Of a DNA stretch of 64,000 nt, positions 8,409 to 17,394 are shown piece after piece. This DNA is from Litchfieldia sinesaloumensis (lineage in GTDB: Bacteria > Bacillota > Bacilli > Bacillales > Bacillaceae_L): the NCBI RefSeq assembly GCF_900156865.1, contig NZ_LT732529.1, forward strand, positions 2,410,975 through 2,474,974. Direction: 5' to 3'. The position numbers were made by a program, and so were the translations under genes. How positions within the stretch are numbered: the first letter of the stretch is position 1; every line of letters starts with the position of its first letter. The notes under the pieces were generated by a model. The model was not told the origin of the DNA, did no database searches, and worked only from the letters and a program-made list of their open reading frames with translations.

Positions 8409-9554
8409 TTATACTATAATCAAAATTAATAAAAGTCCCACTATTGATATTACAGGTAGTGAAATGATGTTCACACTATAGTTTTCCGTCTGATACCAAA
8501 TACTATCATCTTTTCTTAGCGTCACAATAAAATGATTGGACATGGTTCTTTTATATACAAGCTTTACCCATAACCTAAGAACTATGATAAAACAAATAAA
8601 GACCGTTAATTTAATCCACATTGGAGGTATGATTAACAAAGCCCCAGTTGTAACTCCTACTATTTGAAAGCACTGCAACAGATACATCTTGTTTCTAAAA
8701 AATACTTTCAAAAATAGCTCCTGTAAACTCCTGCTTCGATTACGGTTCTTATAAATCCTCTTTGACCTCCGATAAAAAAGAGGGCTCTTTTTCTTTTGGC
8801 TTGGGACTTTCTCAACATACTCTGAAAGAAGGAAAATGCTACTTACATATTTAAGTTTTATCAATTTCTCCATATCAACATCTTTGGAGAATGTCGTTAA
8901 CTTCTTTAACTTCCTAGAAGAATAGACCTGGTAAACTCCCCATTGAAGTAGGCTGAATATCAATAAGATGATTGGAAAGTTGTCAATTGACCACGTCACA
9001 AGCGAAATAGTTAGTAAACCTAGTGCAACAAATAAGATTACTGAAATAAAGCCTTTCTTCCATGGCGAAGTCATATCTTCCAGGTACTGTTTTCCACCGA
9101 GAATAAGAGCTTTAAGGCTGATAAAATAGAAAGATAGGATGATAACCTCAATTAGTGATAGGTTGTAATGGTTGAATAAAATTGGAGCTAATATCCCAAT
9201 AAGAAGGAGTAATGCTACACTAAAACCTATTACAAAAAGATTACGTGTTGATTTTTTCAAGCCTATAATAAGTGAACGTTTTTGAAGTAAGAATAACTGA
9301 TCAGCGTCTTCTAAAAATGTCCGGATATGCCCCTGCCAACATACTAGATAGAGAAGGGTAATAACTAGTTGGAATGGTAATCCTTCCATCCAGCCGGGAA
9401 CTTGAAGCCACCAGTGGTAGTAGTGGTAACCTCCAATAGCGAGCGCAGGAATGAATAAATACAGAAAAATTATCCAGTCGACTACACTTTTAAATACACC
9501 CCATTGATATGCTATTTCCTTACGAAGACGAGTTGTAAATAAACGGTTACTCAT
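8409..9554 (-). CDS. ythQ: EcsB-family ABC transporter permease (YthQ-like)
   Basis: Polytopic membrane protein of 381 residues. The first 60 residues contain the EcsB-like sequence LRKEIAYQWGVFKSVVDW, and at least eight hydrophobic segments follow, with a basic cytoplasmic loop rich in KKK/RR around residues 250-280. It overlaps its ATPase partner gene by 8 bp, so the two form one exporter. In B. subtilis the paralogous EcsAB affects protein secretion, sporulation and intramembrane proteolysis; the YthPQ substrate is not known. Immediately upstream of pepV as in B. subtilis. Confidence 0.82.
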   Translation of the reverse strand: MSNRLFTTRLRKEIAYQWGVFKSVVDWIIFLYLFIPALAIGGYHYYHWWLQVPGWMEGLPFQLVITLLYLVCWQGHIRTFLEDADQLFLLQKRSLIIGLKKSTRNLFVIGFSVALLLLIGILAPILFNHYNLSLIEVIILSFYFISLKALILGGKQYLEDMTSPWKKGFISVILFVALGLLTISLVTWSIDNFPIILLIFSLLQWGVYQVYSSRKLKKLTTFSKDVDMEKLIKLKYVSSIFLLSEYVEKVPSQKKKSPLFYRRSKRIYKNRNRSRSLQELFLKVFFRNKMYLLQCFQIVGVTTGALLIIPPMWIKLTVFICFIIVLRLWVKLVYKRTMSNHFIVTLRKDDSIWYQTENYSVNIISLPVISIVGLLLILIIV

Positions 9555-10269
9555 TAGTCATAACACCTTGCACAATTTTGTTGAAGCTTTGTAGAAGTGC
9601 AGAACCAGGTAGATTCGCCTTTATTCGAATTTCTTCAAGAGTACCTTCTGCACGAAGTTTTCCATTCGTTACTAACAAGAAACGGTCACATACCTTTTCA
9701 GCTGTATCTAAAACATGTGTACTCATTAGAATCCCCGCCCCACGCTGCTTCTCCAACTCAATCAATGTTAAAAAGTCCTGCATCGCCATCGGGTCTAATC
9801 CTACAAATGGTTCATCAATAATATAAATATCAGGTTTAATTAGAAACGCAGTTATGAGCATGACCTTTTGTTGCATTCCTTTTGAGAAGGTACTCGGTAG
9901 CTTGTGAATCACATTCTCCATATGAAAGAGTCTAACTAGTCTCATTGCCCTTTCATTAAACTGTACTTCATCAATCTCCATTACCCCAGCTGCAAGGTCA
10001 AGATGTTCCCATAAGGTCAATTCATCATAAAAAACCGGCCTTTCCGGAATATACGCATATGTATGATTATTGATAAAATCAATTTTGCTATTCGTATTTT
10101 CTAGTAATCCAAGGATTGTCTTAATTGTCGTACTTTTCCCTGCTCCGTTTGGACCGATAAGACCAACGATTTCACCTCGATTGATGGAAAAAGAAAGATT
10201 CTCAACAATTTTATGATTTTCCCCATAACCTGAATCCTGTATTGAGACCTCTAATAAAGTCTGTTTCAT
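9547..10269 (-). CDS. ythP: ABC transporter ATPase, EcsA-like (YthP)
   Basis: ABC ATPase, 240 residues. Walker A is GPNGAGKST (about 39-47), the signature is a variant FSKGMQQK (about 131-138) rather than LSGGQ, Walker B is IYIIDEP (about 151-157), and the switch His is in STHVLD. The signature variant is normal for EcsA-type exporters. ATG at 10269 with GGGAGGGATG upstream. First gene of the ythP-ythQ-pepV run. The promoter should lie in the 356-bp spacer to ytzE. Confidence 0.88.
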   Translation of the reverse strand: MKQTLLEVSIQDSGYGENHKIVENLSFSINRGEIVGLIGPNGAGKSTTIKTILGLLENTNSKIDFINNHTYAYIPERPVFYDELTLWEHLDLAAGVMEIDEVQFNERAMRLVRLFHMENVIHKLPSTFSKGMQQKVMLITAFLIKPDIYIIDEPFVGLDPMAMQDFLTLIELEKQRGAGILMSTHVLDTAEKVCDRFLLVTNGKLRAEGTLEEIRIKANLPGSALLQSFNKIVQGVMTNE

Positions 10270-10625
10270 ATACCATCCCTCCCCCCTTACATACGATTTT
10301 TCCTAGAAAAGGTTACAAGTATCGACATCCTTTACCAAAATGTAATAAAAATGTAAAAAACAGAATAGTAGAAATAATTTATGATAATAATAAGAGTAGA
10401 TGTAGTTTTTTGATAATTTATACAGAAATAGTCATACTATTCAGATACAACTATATATATATAGCAAACGCACCTGTAAGGAAAAGAGGTGGTCTGGGAC
10501 ATCTATAAAAGTTTGCTTGTTTAAAATATGAATACTTGTCACCATTTGCTATTTTTGGATATCAATACGGTTGAAATAAGACTGAGGCATGTTTAACATG
10601 TACAAAGATGATAAGGAGTGGTTTT
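10270..10625. other. Divergent spacer ythP/ytzE with possible operator palindrome
   Basis: No credible gene. Very AT-rich. Contains an imperfect inverted repeat AGCAAAC (10463-10469)/GTTTGCT (10511-10517) enclosing CACCT/AGGTG, and a perfect 13-bp palindrome CATGTTTAACATG at 10588-10600, 26 bases before the ytzE start. The palindrome is a candidate operator for YtzE itself or another regulator. Divergent promoters for ythP and ytzE must lie here. Confidence 0.5.
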
Positions 10626-10844
10626 TTGAAACCTTCAACAAACCGTATGTTAACTCGTATCAAATCAGTCTACATGTTTATTAATGAAAAAGGGACTGTA
10701 ACAACACAGGAGCTTGTGGATGAATTCGGTATTACACCTAGAACCATTCAGCGCGATTTGAATGTGTTAGCATATAATGATTTGGTTCGCAGCCCTAGTC
10801 GTGGAAAATGGACAATTACTAAAAAGAAAGTTAAAATATCGTAA
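10626..10844 (+). CDS. ytzE: DeoR-type HTH regulator YtzE
   Basis: A 72-residue stand-alone winged helix-turn-helix of the DeoR type: sequence from RIKSVYMFINEKGTVTTQEL through GITPRTIQRDLNVLAYNDLV gives the HTH, then a basic wing (SPSRGKWTITKKK). There is no sugar-phosphate sensor domain, so it is a bare DNA binder like B. subtilis YtzE. An ATG at 10608 is in frame, but AAGGAGTGG (10613-10621) stands just before the TTG at 10626, so TTG is the start. Its target is unknown; a palindrome just upstream could be an autoregulatory site. Confidence 0.85.
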   Translation: MKPSTNRMLTRIKSVYMFINEKGTVTTQELVDEFGITPRTIQRDLNVLAYNDLVRSPSRGKWTITKKKVKIS

Positions 10845-10938
10845 CACTAAACAATAGGGGCGCTATAAGAAGGTAGCAAATCTTTTCACAATAGAAGGCC
10901 TTTTCATACAGATACATACAATAAACCATATATACATC

Positions 10939-10969
10939 AAAGGGGCTGTCACATTGACAACCCCTTTTT
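10939..10969. terminator. Bidirectional terminator between ytzE and pseudouridine synthase gene
   Basis: AAAGGGGCTGTCA pairs with TGACAACCCCTTT (one mismatch), flanked by A runs on one side and T runs on the other, between two convergent genes. Confidence 0.75.
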
Positions 10970-10973
10970 CAAT

Positions 10974-11687
10974 TTACGTATTCTTCTTTAATAGATTAAC
11001 CTCATCCTCAGTTAACTCTCGATACTCCCCTAGCTGTAGTTCTTCATCTAGTGGCAAAGGTCCCATTTTAATTCTTTTTAAATATACAACCCGCTTTCCA
11101 ACGGCTTGAAACATTCGTTTTACTTGATGGAATTTCCCCTCTTCGATAATAACTTCAATTTCCGAACGTAACCCACTGCTGATAATCGTTAACACTGCTG
11201 GCATTGTTTCATACCCATCATCTAAAGTCACGCCATTTCTAAATGCTTCTACATCCTCTTCCGTTACCTCTCCCTCAATTACCGCTATATATGTTTTGGG
11301 AACATGCTTTTTGGGAGAAAGTAGCTGGTGTGCAAGCTGCCCATCATTTGTTAATAGTAATAGACCTTCTGTATCCTTGTCCAAACGACCTACTGGAAAA
11401 GGTCTATAGACAGCGTCTTCCATTTCTAACAAATCAAGGACAGTGTCATGGAGGTGATCCTCAGTGGCTGAAATGACCCCTTGAGGTTTATTTAACATTA
11501 AATAGATAAATTCCTTATATTCAATTACCTCACCATGTACAGTAACTGTGTCAGTTTCTACCTTTACATGCTTACTTGAATCTTTAACAGGTGTACCATT
11601 AATTTGAACTGCTCCTGATTTTAGTAAGCCTTTGACTTCTTTTCGACTACCAAAGCCTCGATTGGCAAGTAATTTATCGATTCGCAC
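10974..11687 (-). CDS. RsuA-family rRNA pseudouridine synthase (YtzG-like)
   Basis: 237 residues. N-terminal S4 RNA-binding domain (MRIDKLLANRGFGSRKEVKG, about 1-60), then the RsuA/RluB-type catalytic domain with GRLDKDTEGLLLLTNDG (about 100-116), where the Asp is the catalytic nucleophile. By family it makes pseudouridine in small or large subunit rRNA; in E. coli RsuA modifies 16S U516. B. subtilis has a homologue (YtzG) at this location. Which rRNA position is modified is not proven by sequence. Confidence 0.88.
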   Translation of the reverse strand: MRIDKLLANRGFGSRKEVKGLLKSGAVQINGTPVKDSSKHVKVETDTVTVHGEVIEYKEFIYLMLNKPQGVISATEDHLHDTVLDLLEMEDAVYRPFPVGRLDKDTEGLLLLTNDGQLAHQLLSPKKHVPKTYIAVIEGEVTEEDVEAFRNGVTLDDGYETMPAVLTIISSGLRSEIEVIIEEGKFHQVKRMFQAVGKRVVYLKRIKMGPLPLDEELQLGEYRELTEDEVNLLKKNT

Positions 11688-11809
11688 GCTACTACCTCCT
11701 TAAACTCCGCTAATACCCATCTTTACTAGAATAGGCGTTTTATTCATAGCACAAACGCCCTAAGCACATACACTAATATCGTATCTAAAAAGATAAGGAG
11801 CGATACACT

Positions 11810-12019
11810 ATGTATTATTATGATTATCGTCAACAACCTCAGGGCTTCTTCCCAGGATTTCCTGGTTTTCCAGGTGGCGGTGGTGGTGGCGGGAATGTTG
11901 ACCGTCGAATCGATCGTCTAGAGCGACAAATTCAAAGACTTGAAGTTCAAATTGATCGTTTAGACCGACGTGTCGACCGCATCGAACGCCGATTAGGATT
12001 CGGTACTTTCCAAGGCTAA
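11810..12019 (+). CDS. Small Gly/Phe-rich, coiled-coil protein of unknown function
   Basis: A 69-residue protein that I cannot name. Residues 1-28 are Tyr-rich then FPGFPGFPGGGGGGG, and residues 30-64 form a near-perfect heptad pattern of Ile/Leu/Val with Arg, Asp and Glu (RIDRLERQIQRLEVQIDRL...), ending GFGTFQG. This is a short amphipathic parallel-type coiled coil joined to a flexible sticky head. AAGGAGCG lies nine bases before the ATG. No cysteine, signal peptide or membrane segment. The composition recalls small spore-coat or exosporium-associated proteins of Bacillus, but this is inference. It is single, between a pseudouridine synthase and murJ. Confidence 0.8.
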   Translation: MYYYDYRQQPQGFFPGFPGFPGGGGGGGNVDRRIDRLERQIQRLEVQIDRLDRRVDRIERRLGFGTFQG

Positions 12020-12080
12020 TGTCTTGGATGCACCTTCTAACCACTGATACCTCACACACTAAATTGGACTAATGGTTCAA

Positions 12081-12112
12081 AAAAAGGCTGTTACTTACCC
12101 AACAGCCTTTTT
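12081..12112. terminator. Bidirectional terminator overlapping murJ 3' end
   Basis: AAAAAGGCTGTT/AACAGCCTTTTT, a 12-bp perfect stem with an 8-base loop. The murJ stop codon (12095-12097) lies inside the loop, so the last murJ codons are part of the hairpin. Confidence 0.9.
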
Positions 12113-13726
12113 CCCTTTTCTTGATAAAGAAGCAAATCGATTACCCAGGAGTACTTCCAATAGACGAGAACGATACGCTACATATAGATACACAGCAGCA
12201 CCAACCCCAACACCTACAAGAAGAACAAATACTGATTGCATTCTACCATCCTCATAGCCAATCACAAATGATAAAACCCATTTAATTGCCATAATAGCTA
12301 ATGCCATAAAAGTAGCAAAAATTGCCATCAACAATGTGCGTCTGGCAAATAATGAATAACTGTAACCTGCATGTCTTGAAATCATCCAGAAACAATACGC
12401 AATTGCGATTGTGTATCCTAAAGCTGTTGCAAGTATCGAACCAATCTCACCAAACCATGTGATAAATAGGCTATTAAAACTTATTTTAATGATTAGCCCC
12501 CCGAACAGACTAACAACAGCAAATTTTTGCTTGTTAATACCCTGTAAAATGGCAGCTGAGATTGAGTAAAATGAAAATAGAATTGCAACAGGTGCATACC
12601 ATCTTAATATCCTACCACCTGCCTCACTCATTTCAAATAGAGCATAAAAGGCAGGATAAGCTAAAACCGATAATCCAACAACTGCTGGTAAAACCAATAA
12701 TACACAGATTTGAAATGACTTATCAATTTGGCTTCTAAGCAGTTTGAAATCTCCTGCTGTAAATGAATTTGTAATCGTTGGAACTAACGTCAAGCTAAAT
12801 GCAGTTGCTAGCGAGACAGGAATCATGACTAATTTGGGAACCATAAAAGTTACATATCCAAAGAGGCCCTCTGCTACATCCTTGTCCAACCCGGTTGCCC
12901 TCATTGTTCGGTTAAAGGTAAGTTGGTCCACATATTGATAAAGTGGAATTGCTAAACCTACTAAAACAAACGGCCCAGCATAAGATAGTAACTCCCTGAA
13001 CATTTTCTTTGTTGTCATGTCAGACTGTGGTCTACTTTTAGCTAGCATTTCATCTAAATAAGGCTTTCGTTTAAACCAAAACCAAAGAAGTACTGCGAGT
13101 CCACCCAGAGCTCCAACAAATGCTCCAAATGTGGCTAAACCGACTGCAAATACCCTCTCACCATCGATTACCTTCATCACAATAAAGGTGGCTGCAAGGA
13201 CAAAAGCGATACGGACAATTTGTTCTATAACCTGGGAAACCGCTGTTGGTCCCATGGATTGGTGTCCTTGGAAAAAGCCCCGCTGAATACTCATAATTGG
13301 CACAACAAGTAGAGCAAAACTTACCATTCGAATTACATATGTAACATCTTCAACTGTATTACCTAATTCTCCGCCACCACCAAGTACTATTGGTGCAAGA
13401 GTAGGTGCAAATAAATTAAGTATAGTAAATCCTAAAAGGCCTGTAATACCCATCAAGACTAGTCCAGATTTATACATCCTTATCCCAGTATGATAGTCAC
13501 CTAATGAGTTATATTTCGAAACGAATTTTGATACAGCAGCTGGAATACCTGCCGTTGATATAAATAAAAAGATTGAATACTGTGCATATCCGTATGAATA
13601 AAGTGCGGAACCAAGATCTCCTACTAAATACACAAATGGAAAAACATAAATCATCCCTAGTATTCGAGAAATATATGTAGCAAGGGTCAAAACAAACGTC
13701 CCACGCAGTAATTTCGAATCAGACAT
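12095..13726 (-). CDS. murJ: Lipid II flippase MurJ (YtgP)
   Basis: MOP-superfamily exporter of 543 residues with about 14 transmembrane segments, starting SKLLRGTFVLTLATYISRILG. It corresponds to B. subtilis YtgP (544 residues), shown to be the MurJ-type lipid II flippase that works redundantly with Amj. It moves the peptidoglycan precursor across the cytoplasmic membrane. SpoVB is the related sporulation paralogue; position next to ytfP and full length favour YtgP/MurJ. ATG at 13726. The C-terminus overlaps the terminator stem. Confidence 0.9.
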   Translation of the reverse strand: MSDSKLLRGTFVLTLATYISRILGMIYVFPFVYLVGDLGSALYSYGYAQYSIFLFISTAGIPAAVSKFVSKYNSLGDYHTGIRMYKSGLVLMGITGLLGFTILNLFAPTLAPIVLGGGGELGNTVEDVTYVIRMVSFALLVVPIMSIQRGFFQGHQSMGPTAVSQVIEQIVRIAFVLAATFIVMKVIDGERVFAVGLATFGAFVGALGGLAVLLWFWFKRKPYLDEMLAKSRPQSDMTTKKMFRELLSYAGPFVLVGLAIPLYQYVDQLTFNRTMRATGLDKDVAEGLFGYVTFMVPKLVMIPVSLATAFSLTLVPTITNSFTAGDFKLLRSQIDKSFQICVLLVLPAVVGLSVLAYPAFYALFEMSEAGGRILRWYAPVAILFSFYSISAAILQGINKQKFAVVSLFGGLIIKISFNSLFITWFGEIGSILATALGYTIAIAYCFWMISRHAGYSYSLFARRTLLMAIFATFMALAIMAIKWVLSFVIGYEDGRMQSVFVLLVGVGVGAAVYLYVAYRSRLLEVLLGNRFASLSRKGKKAVG

Positions 13727-13935
13727 ATAAAATCCCCAATCATTAAATTTGAAGACTAACTAATCAAGTTTAGCATATTTACTATTATTATGAACCTATA
13801 ATATTTAGGCTATTTAATGAAATATTGTAAGCTATTACTTCAACATGTATAGTTTAGACTTGTTAGTATTGAAATTCAACAATTTCTAATCCCATGATAT
13901 GATATAAGAAGGAAACCATAGGAGAGTGTGAAGCC

Positions 13936-14334
13936 ATGAATGATATTATTTTATTTGATGGCATTTGTAATTTTTGCAATAGCAGTGTGCAATTTATTTT
14001 AAAAAGGGATTATAATCAACGGTATCACTTTGCTTCCCTTCAAAGTGAAGCTGGAAAAGAATTGTTAAAAAAGCATGGTATACCTGAAGATATTAATAGT
14101 TTTGTCTTAATTGAAGGAGATTGTTATTATACAAAATCAAGTGCTGCACTAAGAATCTGTCGAAACCTCAAAAGGCCTTATCAATTCCTTGCCATTTTTA
14201 GATTTGTACCAGCACCAATTAGGGATATATTTTATCAAGTAATTGCCAATAATCGTTATAAATGGTTCGGAAAACAAGAAAGCTGTATGCTTCCTACTCC
14301 AGAAACCCGAAAGCGATTTTTAGATTCCAAATAA
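13936..14334 (+). CDS. DCC family (DUF393) thiol-disulfide oxidoreductase-like protein
   Basis: 132 residues with the N-terminal DxxCxxC motif IILFDGICNFCNSS (about 4-17) that defines the DCC/DUF393 family, related to YuxK of B. subtilis. The two Cys may form a redox pair, but no activity is proven for most members. It ends 12 bases before the TTG of ytfP, so the two may be cotranscribed. The stop codon is followed directly by the ytfP ribosome binding site. Confidence 0.85.
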   Translation: MNDIILFDGICNFCNSSVQFILKRDYNQRYHFASLQSEAGKELLKKHGIPEDINSFVLIEGDCYYTKSSAALRICRNLKRPYQFLAIFRFVPAPIRDIFYQVIANNRYKWFGKQESCMLPTPETRKRFLDSK

Positions 14335-14346
14335 GGAGTGTTTGAT

Positions 14347-15621
14347 TTGCAGTATGATGTAATTGTAATTGGAGGAGGCCCATCTGGCTTAATGGCTGCG
14401 ATTGCTGCTGGAGAGCAAGGTGCAAAGGTCCTCCTATTAGATAAAGGAAACAAACTCGGGAGAAAGCTTGCCATTTCAGGTGGAGGGCGTTGCAATGTTA
14501 CAAATCGACTCCCGATTGAAGAAATTATCAAACATATCCCAGGTAATGGTCGATTTTTATATAGTGCATTTTCTGTATTCAATAACGAAGATATAATCGG
14601 GTTCTTCGAAAAGCTGGGGATTCAGTTGAAAGAAGAGGACCACGGTAGAATGTTTCCAACAACGAATAAAGCCCAGTCTGTTGTAGATGCTCTCCTAAAA
14701 CGCCTTGAATCTCTAGATGTGCATGTTGAAACAAATACGCCAGTCTCGAAGCTAGAATATGAGAATGGACAGGTAGCAGGTGTATGCTTGCAAAATGGTA
14801 GGTATATAAAGGCGGGTAGTATCGTTGTTGCTGTTGGTGGCAAATCTGTTCCTCAAACTGGCTCTACTGGGGACGGCTATGCTTGGGCGGAGGCAGCCGG
14901 ACATACCATTACAGATCTCTTCCCTACAGAAGTACCTGTTACTTCTGATGAAAACTTTATTAAAAATAAATCACTTCAAGGACTTGCATTACGAGACGTT
15001 GCCGTTAGTGTCCTAAATCCGAAAGGTAAAATAGTTATAACTCATCAAATGGACATGCTGTTCACTCACTTTGGCATTTCCGGTCCAGCTGTTTTGCGCT
15101 GTAGCCAGTTTGTCGTAAAAACAATGAAAAAATTTAAAGTGGACCGTGTCCTAATGAGCATTGATGCACTACCATCAATGAATGAAGAGCAAATCTTTCA
15201 GCAAATTCTAAAGCTAGCAAAAGAGGAGCCCAAAAAAGCCATAAAGAATATTTTAAAAGGATTTTTGCCAGAACGGTATCTTTTATTTTTATTAGAAAAA
15301 AATGCAATTGATCCACAGGTAACATTTGCAAACATGTCTCATGAACGGATTCGTGCATTTGCTAGGGATTGTAAACAATTTCAATTCACTGTCAATGGTA
15401 CATTGCCAATTGAAAAAGCATTTGTAACCGGTGGTGGTGTTTCAATCAAAGAAATTCATCCAAAGGAAATGGAATCAAAGCTAATGAGAGGACTCTTTTT
15501 CTGTGGAGAAATCCTTGATATTCACGGATATACAGGAGGCTACAATATCACATCGGCACTTGTGACAGGAAGATTAGCAGGTGAAAACGCTGGAAAACAA
15601 GCTATATCCATTCAAGAGTAA
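14347..15621 (+). CDS. ytfP: HI0933-family flavoprotein YtfP
   Basis: FAD-dependent oxidoreductase of 424 residues. N-terminal Rossmann motif [21 protein letters not shown], then [17 protein letters not shown], characteristic of the YhiN/HI0933 flavoprotein family, and a C-terminal FAD segment [11 protein letters not shown]...[19 protein letters not shown]. The physiological substrate is unknown. An in-frame GTG at 14338 overlaps the AAGGAG site (14333-14338), so the TTG at 14347, eight bases beyond, is the start. Very similar to B. subtilis YtfP throughout. Confidence 0.9.
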   Translation: MQYDVIVIGGGPSGLMAAIAAGEQGAKVLLLDKGNKLGRKLAISGGGRCNVTNRLPIEEIIKHIPGNGRFLYSAFSVFNNEDIIGFFEKLGIQLKEEDHGRMFPTTNKAQSVVDALLKRLESLDVHVETNTPVSKLEYENGQVAGVCLQNGRYIKAGSIVVAVGGKSVPQTGSTGDGYAWAEAAGHTITDLFPTEVPVTSDENFIKNKSLQGLALRDVAVSVLNPKGKIVITHQMDMLFTHFGISGPAVLRCSQFVVKTMKKFKVDRVLMSIDALPSMNEEQIFQQILKLAKEEPKKAIKNILKGFLPERYLLFLLEKNAIDPQVTFANMSHERIRAFARDCKQFQFTVNGTLPIEKAFVTGGGVSIKEIHPKEMESKLMRGLFFCGEILDIHGYTGGYNITSALVTGRLAGENAGKQAISIQE

Positions 15622-15625
15622 AACA

Positions 15626-15660
15626 GAGCCTAACTCACGTTCATCCTGTGAGTTAGGCTC
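15626..15660. terminator. Hairpin between convergent ytfP and cse60
   Basis: GAGCCTAACTCAC pairs perfectly with GTGAGTTAGGCTC (13 bp, 9-base loop). The T tract is weak on both strands, but the hairpin sits between the two stop codons, five bases after ytfP, and covers the end of cse60. Confidence 0.7.
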
Positions 15661-15838
15661 TGTATATGACCATCGCAGAAAAACAAAAGATTTGTTCATC
15701 ATCTTGGTCGCAAGAAACGCCAACCTGGAACTTAACATCAATAATATCGCCTTCACCCACTTGCTCTAAAAAACGATTCATCTTATGCTCAAGGTCCTCT
15801 TCATGGTCCTCATCAAAGACCTTTACCTTCAAAGCCAT
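15653..15838 (-). CDS. cse60: Sporulation protein Cse60 (YteV)
   Basis: A 61-residue acidic protein: MALKVKVFDEDHEEDLEHKM, then DVKFQVGVSCDQDDEQIFCFSAMVIYR. I recognise it as Cse60, named in B. subtilis as a sigma-E-controlled 60-residue product; the location next to yteU agrees. The start at 15838 is chosen over ATG codons up to 15856 because GGAGGTG lies six bases upstream of it. Function in the mother cell is unknown. No clear sigma-E promoter could be assigned by eye in the repeat-bearing region upstream. Confidence 0.8.
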   Translation of the reverse strand: MALKVKVFDEDHEEDLEHKMNRFLEQVGEGDIIDVKFQVGVSCDQDDEQIFCFSAMVIYRA

Positions 15839-15941
15839 AACCTCCACCTCCATCACTAGTATTGACAGAGTTTTAGATTTATAAGCTTACAAACTAAGTT
15901 TTTCTGATTACTACTAAGAGTGATCATCTGGTGTTGCATAC

Positions 15942-16090
15942 AGCATTAGCCCTTTATTCAGTAATGTTTTCCCGGTTTTTTCCATTTGCAATGCCTTATC
16001 TACGCTTTATGAAGTATCATTTTCTAGGTTCTTCCATTCGTGATGCCTTATCGACACTTTATTAAGCATCCTTTTTCAAGGTTTCCCCTA
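15942..16090. repeat. Three degenerate tandem repeats of about 52 bp
   Basis: Copies begin near 15942, 15991 and 16043; the last two start identically (ATGCCTTATC) exactly 52 bases apart, and all share TTTAT...AGTATC/ATTTT...GGTT...TTCCATT. They occupy the 300-bp gap between cse60 and yteU, upstream of cse60 on its strand. No gene is visible in the gap. Confidence 0.65.
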
Positions 16091-16139
16091 CTCAATAACA
16101 AATTTTCCTCTTCTCCTAATCACACCAGATCTACCCCTT

Positions 16140-16670
16140 CTAACGAGGCTCTCTTCTGGTCATAAGCCCTGTAAACAAAAAGCATGTTATGAATGCTCCC
16201 GAGGTGACTACAATGGCCATGACAAGTCCGATAAAGGCCATAAATGTATCGTCCCCTGGAAATTGAGGTTCGAGTGTAGCAATCATGTAGATGAATACAA
16301 GAGTAAGAATTAAATAAAAGCTACTACCGATAAACCCTCTTAGTAACTGTCCTTTCCTCTCACCTATCCACGCATGTTGTATGATAATCCAAGCACCTAA
16401 GCTAACAACAACAGCACCTACCATTATGAATAAATGGATATAGGGAATCAGCAGGAAACTCAAACCGTATAATATTAGTAATGTTGCTCCGAATAAAACC
16501 CCATTTAACACAAATAAGAATCCCCCACTGAGCCATGGATTTTGGAACCACCGATAGCCTGATAGCTTCTTGACGAGCCTATTACTCGGACCAACAAGAC
16601 GCACAAGTCTTTCACGATAGATCCCAGTGAGAATCAATAAACATACTCCTAACAATAATATAATCGTCAT
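16140..16670 (-). CDS. yteU: Integral membrane protein YteU-like
   Basis: 176 residues with about five hydrophobic segments (residues 2-20, 50-75, 80-105, 115-135, 145-170) and a basic tail (TRREPR). Size and position beside cse60/yteV match B. subtilis YteU, a membrane protein of unknown function. A GTG at 16679 is itself part of the GAGGTGG ribosome binding site, so the ATG at 16670, five bases after that site, is the likely start. No catalytic motif seen. Confidence 0.75.
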   Translation of the reverse strand: MTIILLLGVCLLILTGIYRERLVRLVGPSNRLVKKLSGYRWFQNPWLSGGFLFVLNGVLFGATLLILYGLSFLLIPYIHLFIMVGAVVVSLGAWIIIQHAWIGERKGQLLRGFIGSSFYLILTLVFIYMIATLEPQFPGDDTFMAFIGLVMAIVVTSGAFITCFLFTGLMTRREPR

Positions 16671-16823
16671 TTTCTCCACCTCTAAATTCTTTAATATTAT
16701 AAGTGTACGAATAATAGGTATAATCTCATTTTAACGATATTTTTATCGAGTTTCAATAATTAATTACCGTTTATTGCTATTTAGTTATCGTTAAATATAA
16801 AACTCAATACATGAAATAAATAA

Positions 16824-16853
16824 AAGCGTGAATTCCCATTAGAATTCACGCTT
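16824..16853 (-). terminator. Terminator after ytwF
   Basis: AAGCGTGAATTC/GAATTCACGCTT, 12-bp perfect stem, 6-base loop; on the minus strand followed by TTTTATTTATTT. About 50 bases past the rhodanese gene. Confidence 0.85.
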
Positions 16854-16904
16854 AAACTTATCCTTTGAACACCTATTTTATTTTTTTGGACAACATGCCC
16901 TTTA

Positions 16905-17204
16905 TTATTTCGTTTCTCCTGTCCAGTTCAACATCCCGCCAACCATATTTCTTACTTTGTAACCTTGGTCTTCAAGATATGCGCAGACATTGAAACTTCT
17001 TCCACCTGAACGACAGATAATAATGTATTCTTTCTCTTTATCAAAGTAATCAAGATTGTCTGGGATTTCGCCCATTTTAATATGTTTTGCTCCTGGGATC
17101 ATCCCCTCTATTACTTCTTCATCTTCTCGGACATCGACAAGCTCTAGTTTTTCACCTTTTTCAAGTTTTTGCTTCAGTTCTTCTGTTGTTATTTCTTCAA
17201 TCAT
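16905..17204 (-). CDS. ytwF: Single-domain rhodanese YtwF-like
   Basis: 99-residue rhodanese domain. The active-site loop is CRSGGRS (about 64-70) with the catalytic Cys present, preceded by ELVDVREDEEVIEG and followed by GYKVRNMVGGMLNW, as in GlpE-like sulfurtransferases. Cytoplasmic persulfide carrier; partner unknown. The position near leuS suits B. subtilis YtwF. ATG at 17204 with AGGATGGGA upstream. Monocistronic, ending in a strong terminator. Confidence 0.88.
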   Translation of the reverse strand: MIEEITTEELKQKLEKGEKLELVDVREDEEVIEGMIPGAKHIKMGEIPDNLDYFDKEKEYIIICRSGGRSFNVCAYLEDQGYKVRNMVGGMLNWTGETK

Positions 17205-17394
17205 TTAGTCCCATCCTTTCACATCTATCTCGACCATTATAGCAAAACAAAAATACGGATTACAATTTTCCAAAACCTCACTTTTTCATGAATTTGGAAG
17301 ACTAGAAATTCCAGATTAAAAAGAGTATGATGTAACTAGCTTAACTTTAAAAGTTCCTCAATTAAAATGAGGGGAAAAGCTGAATAAAGTTAAA

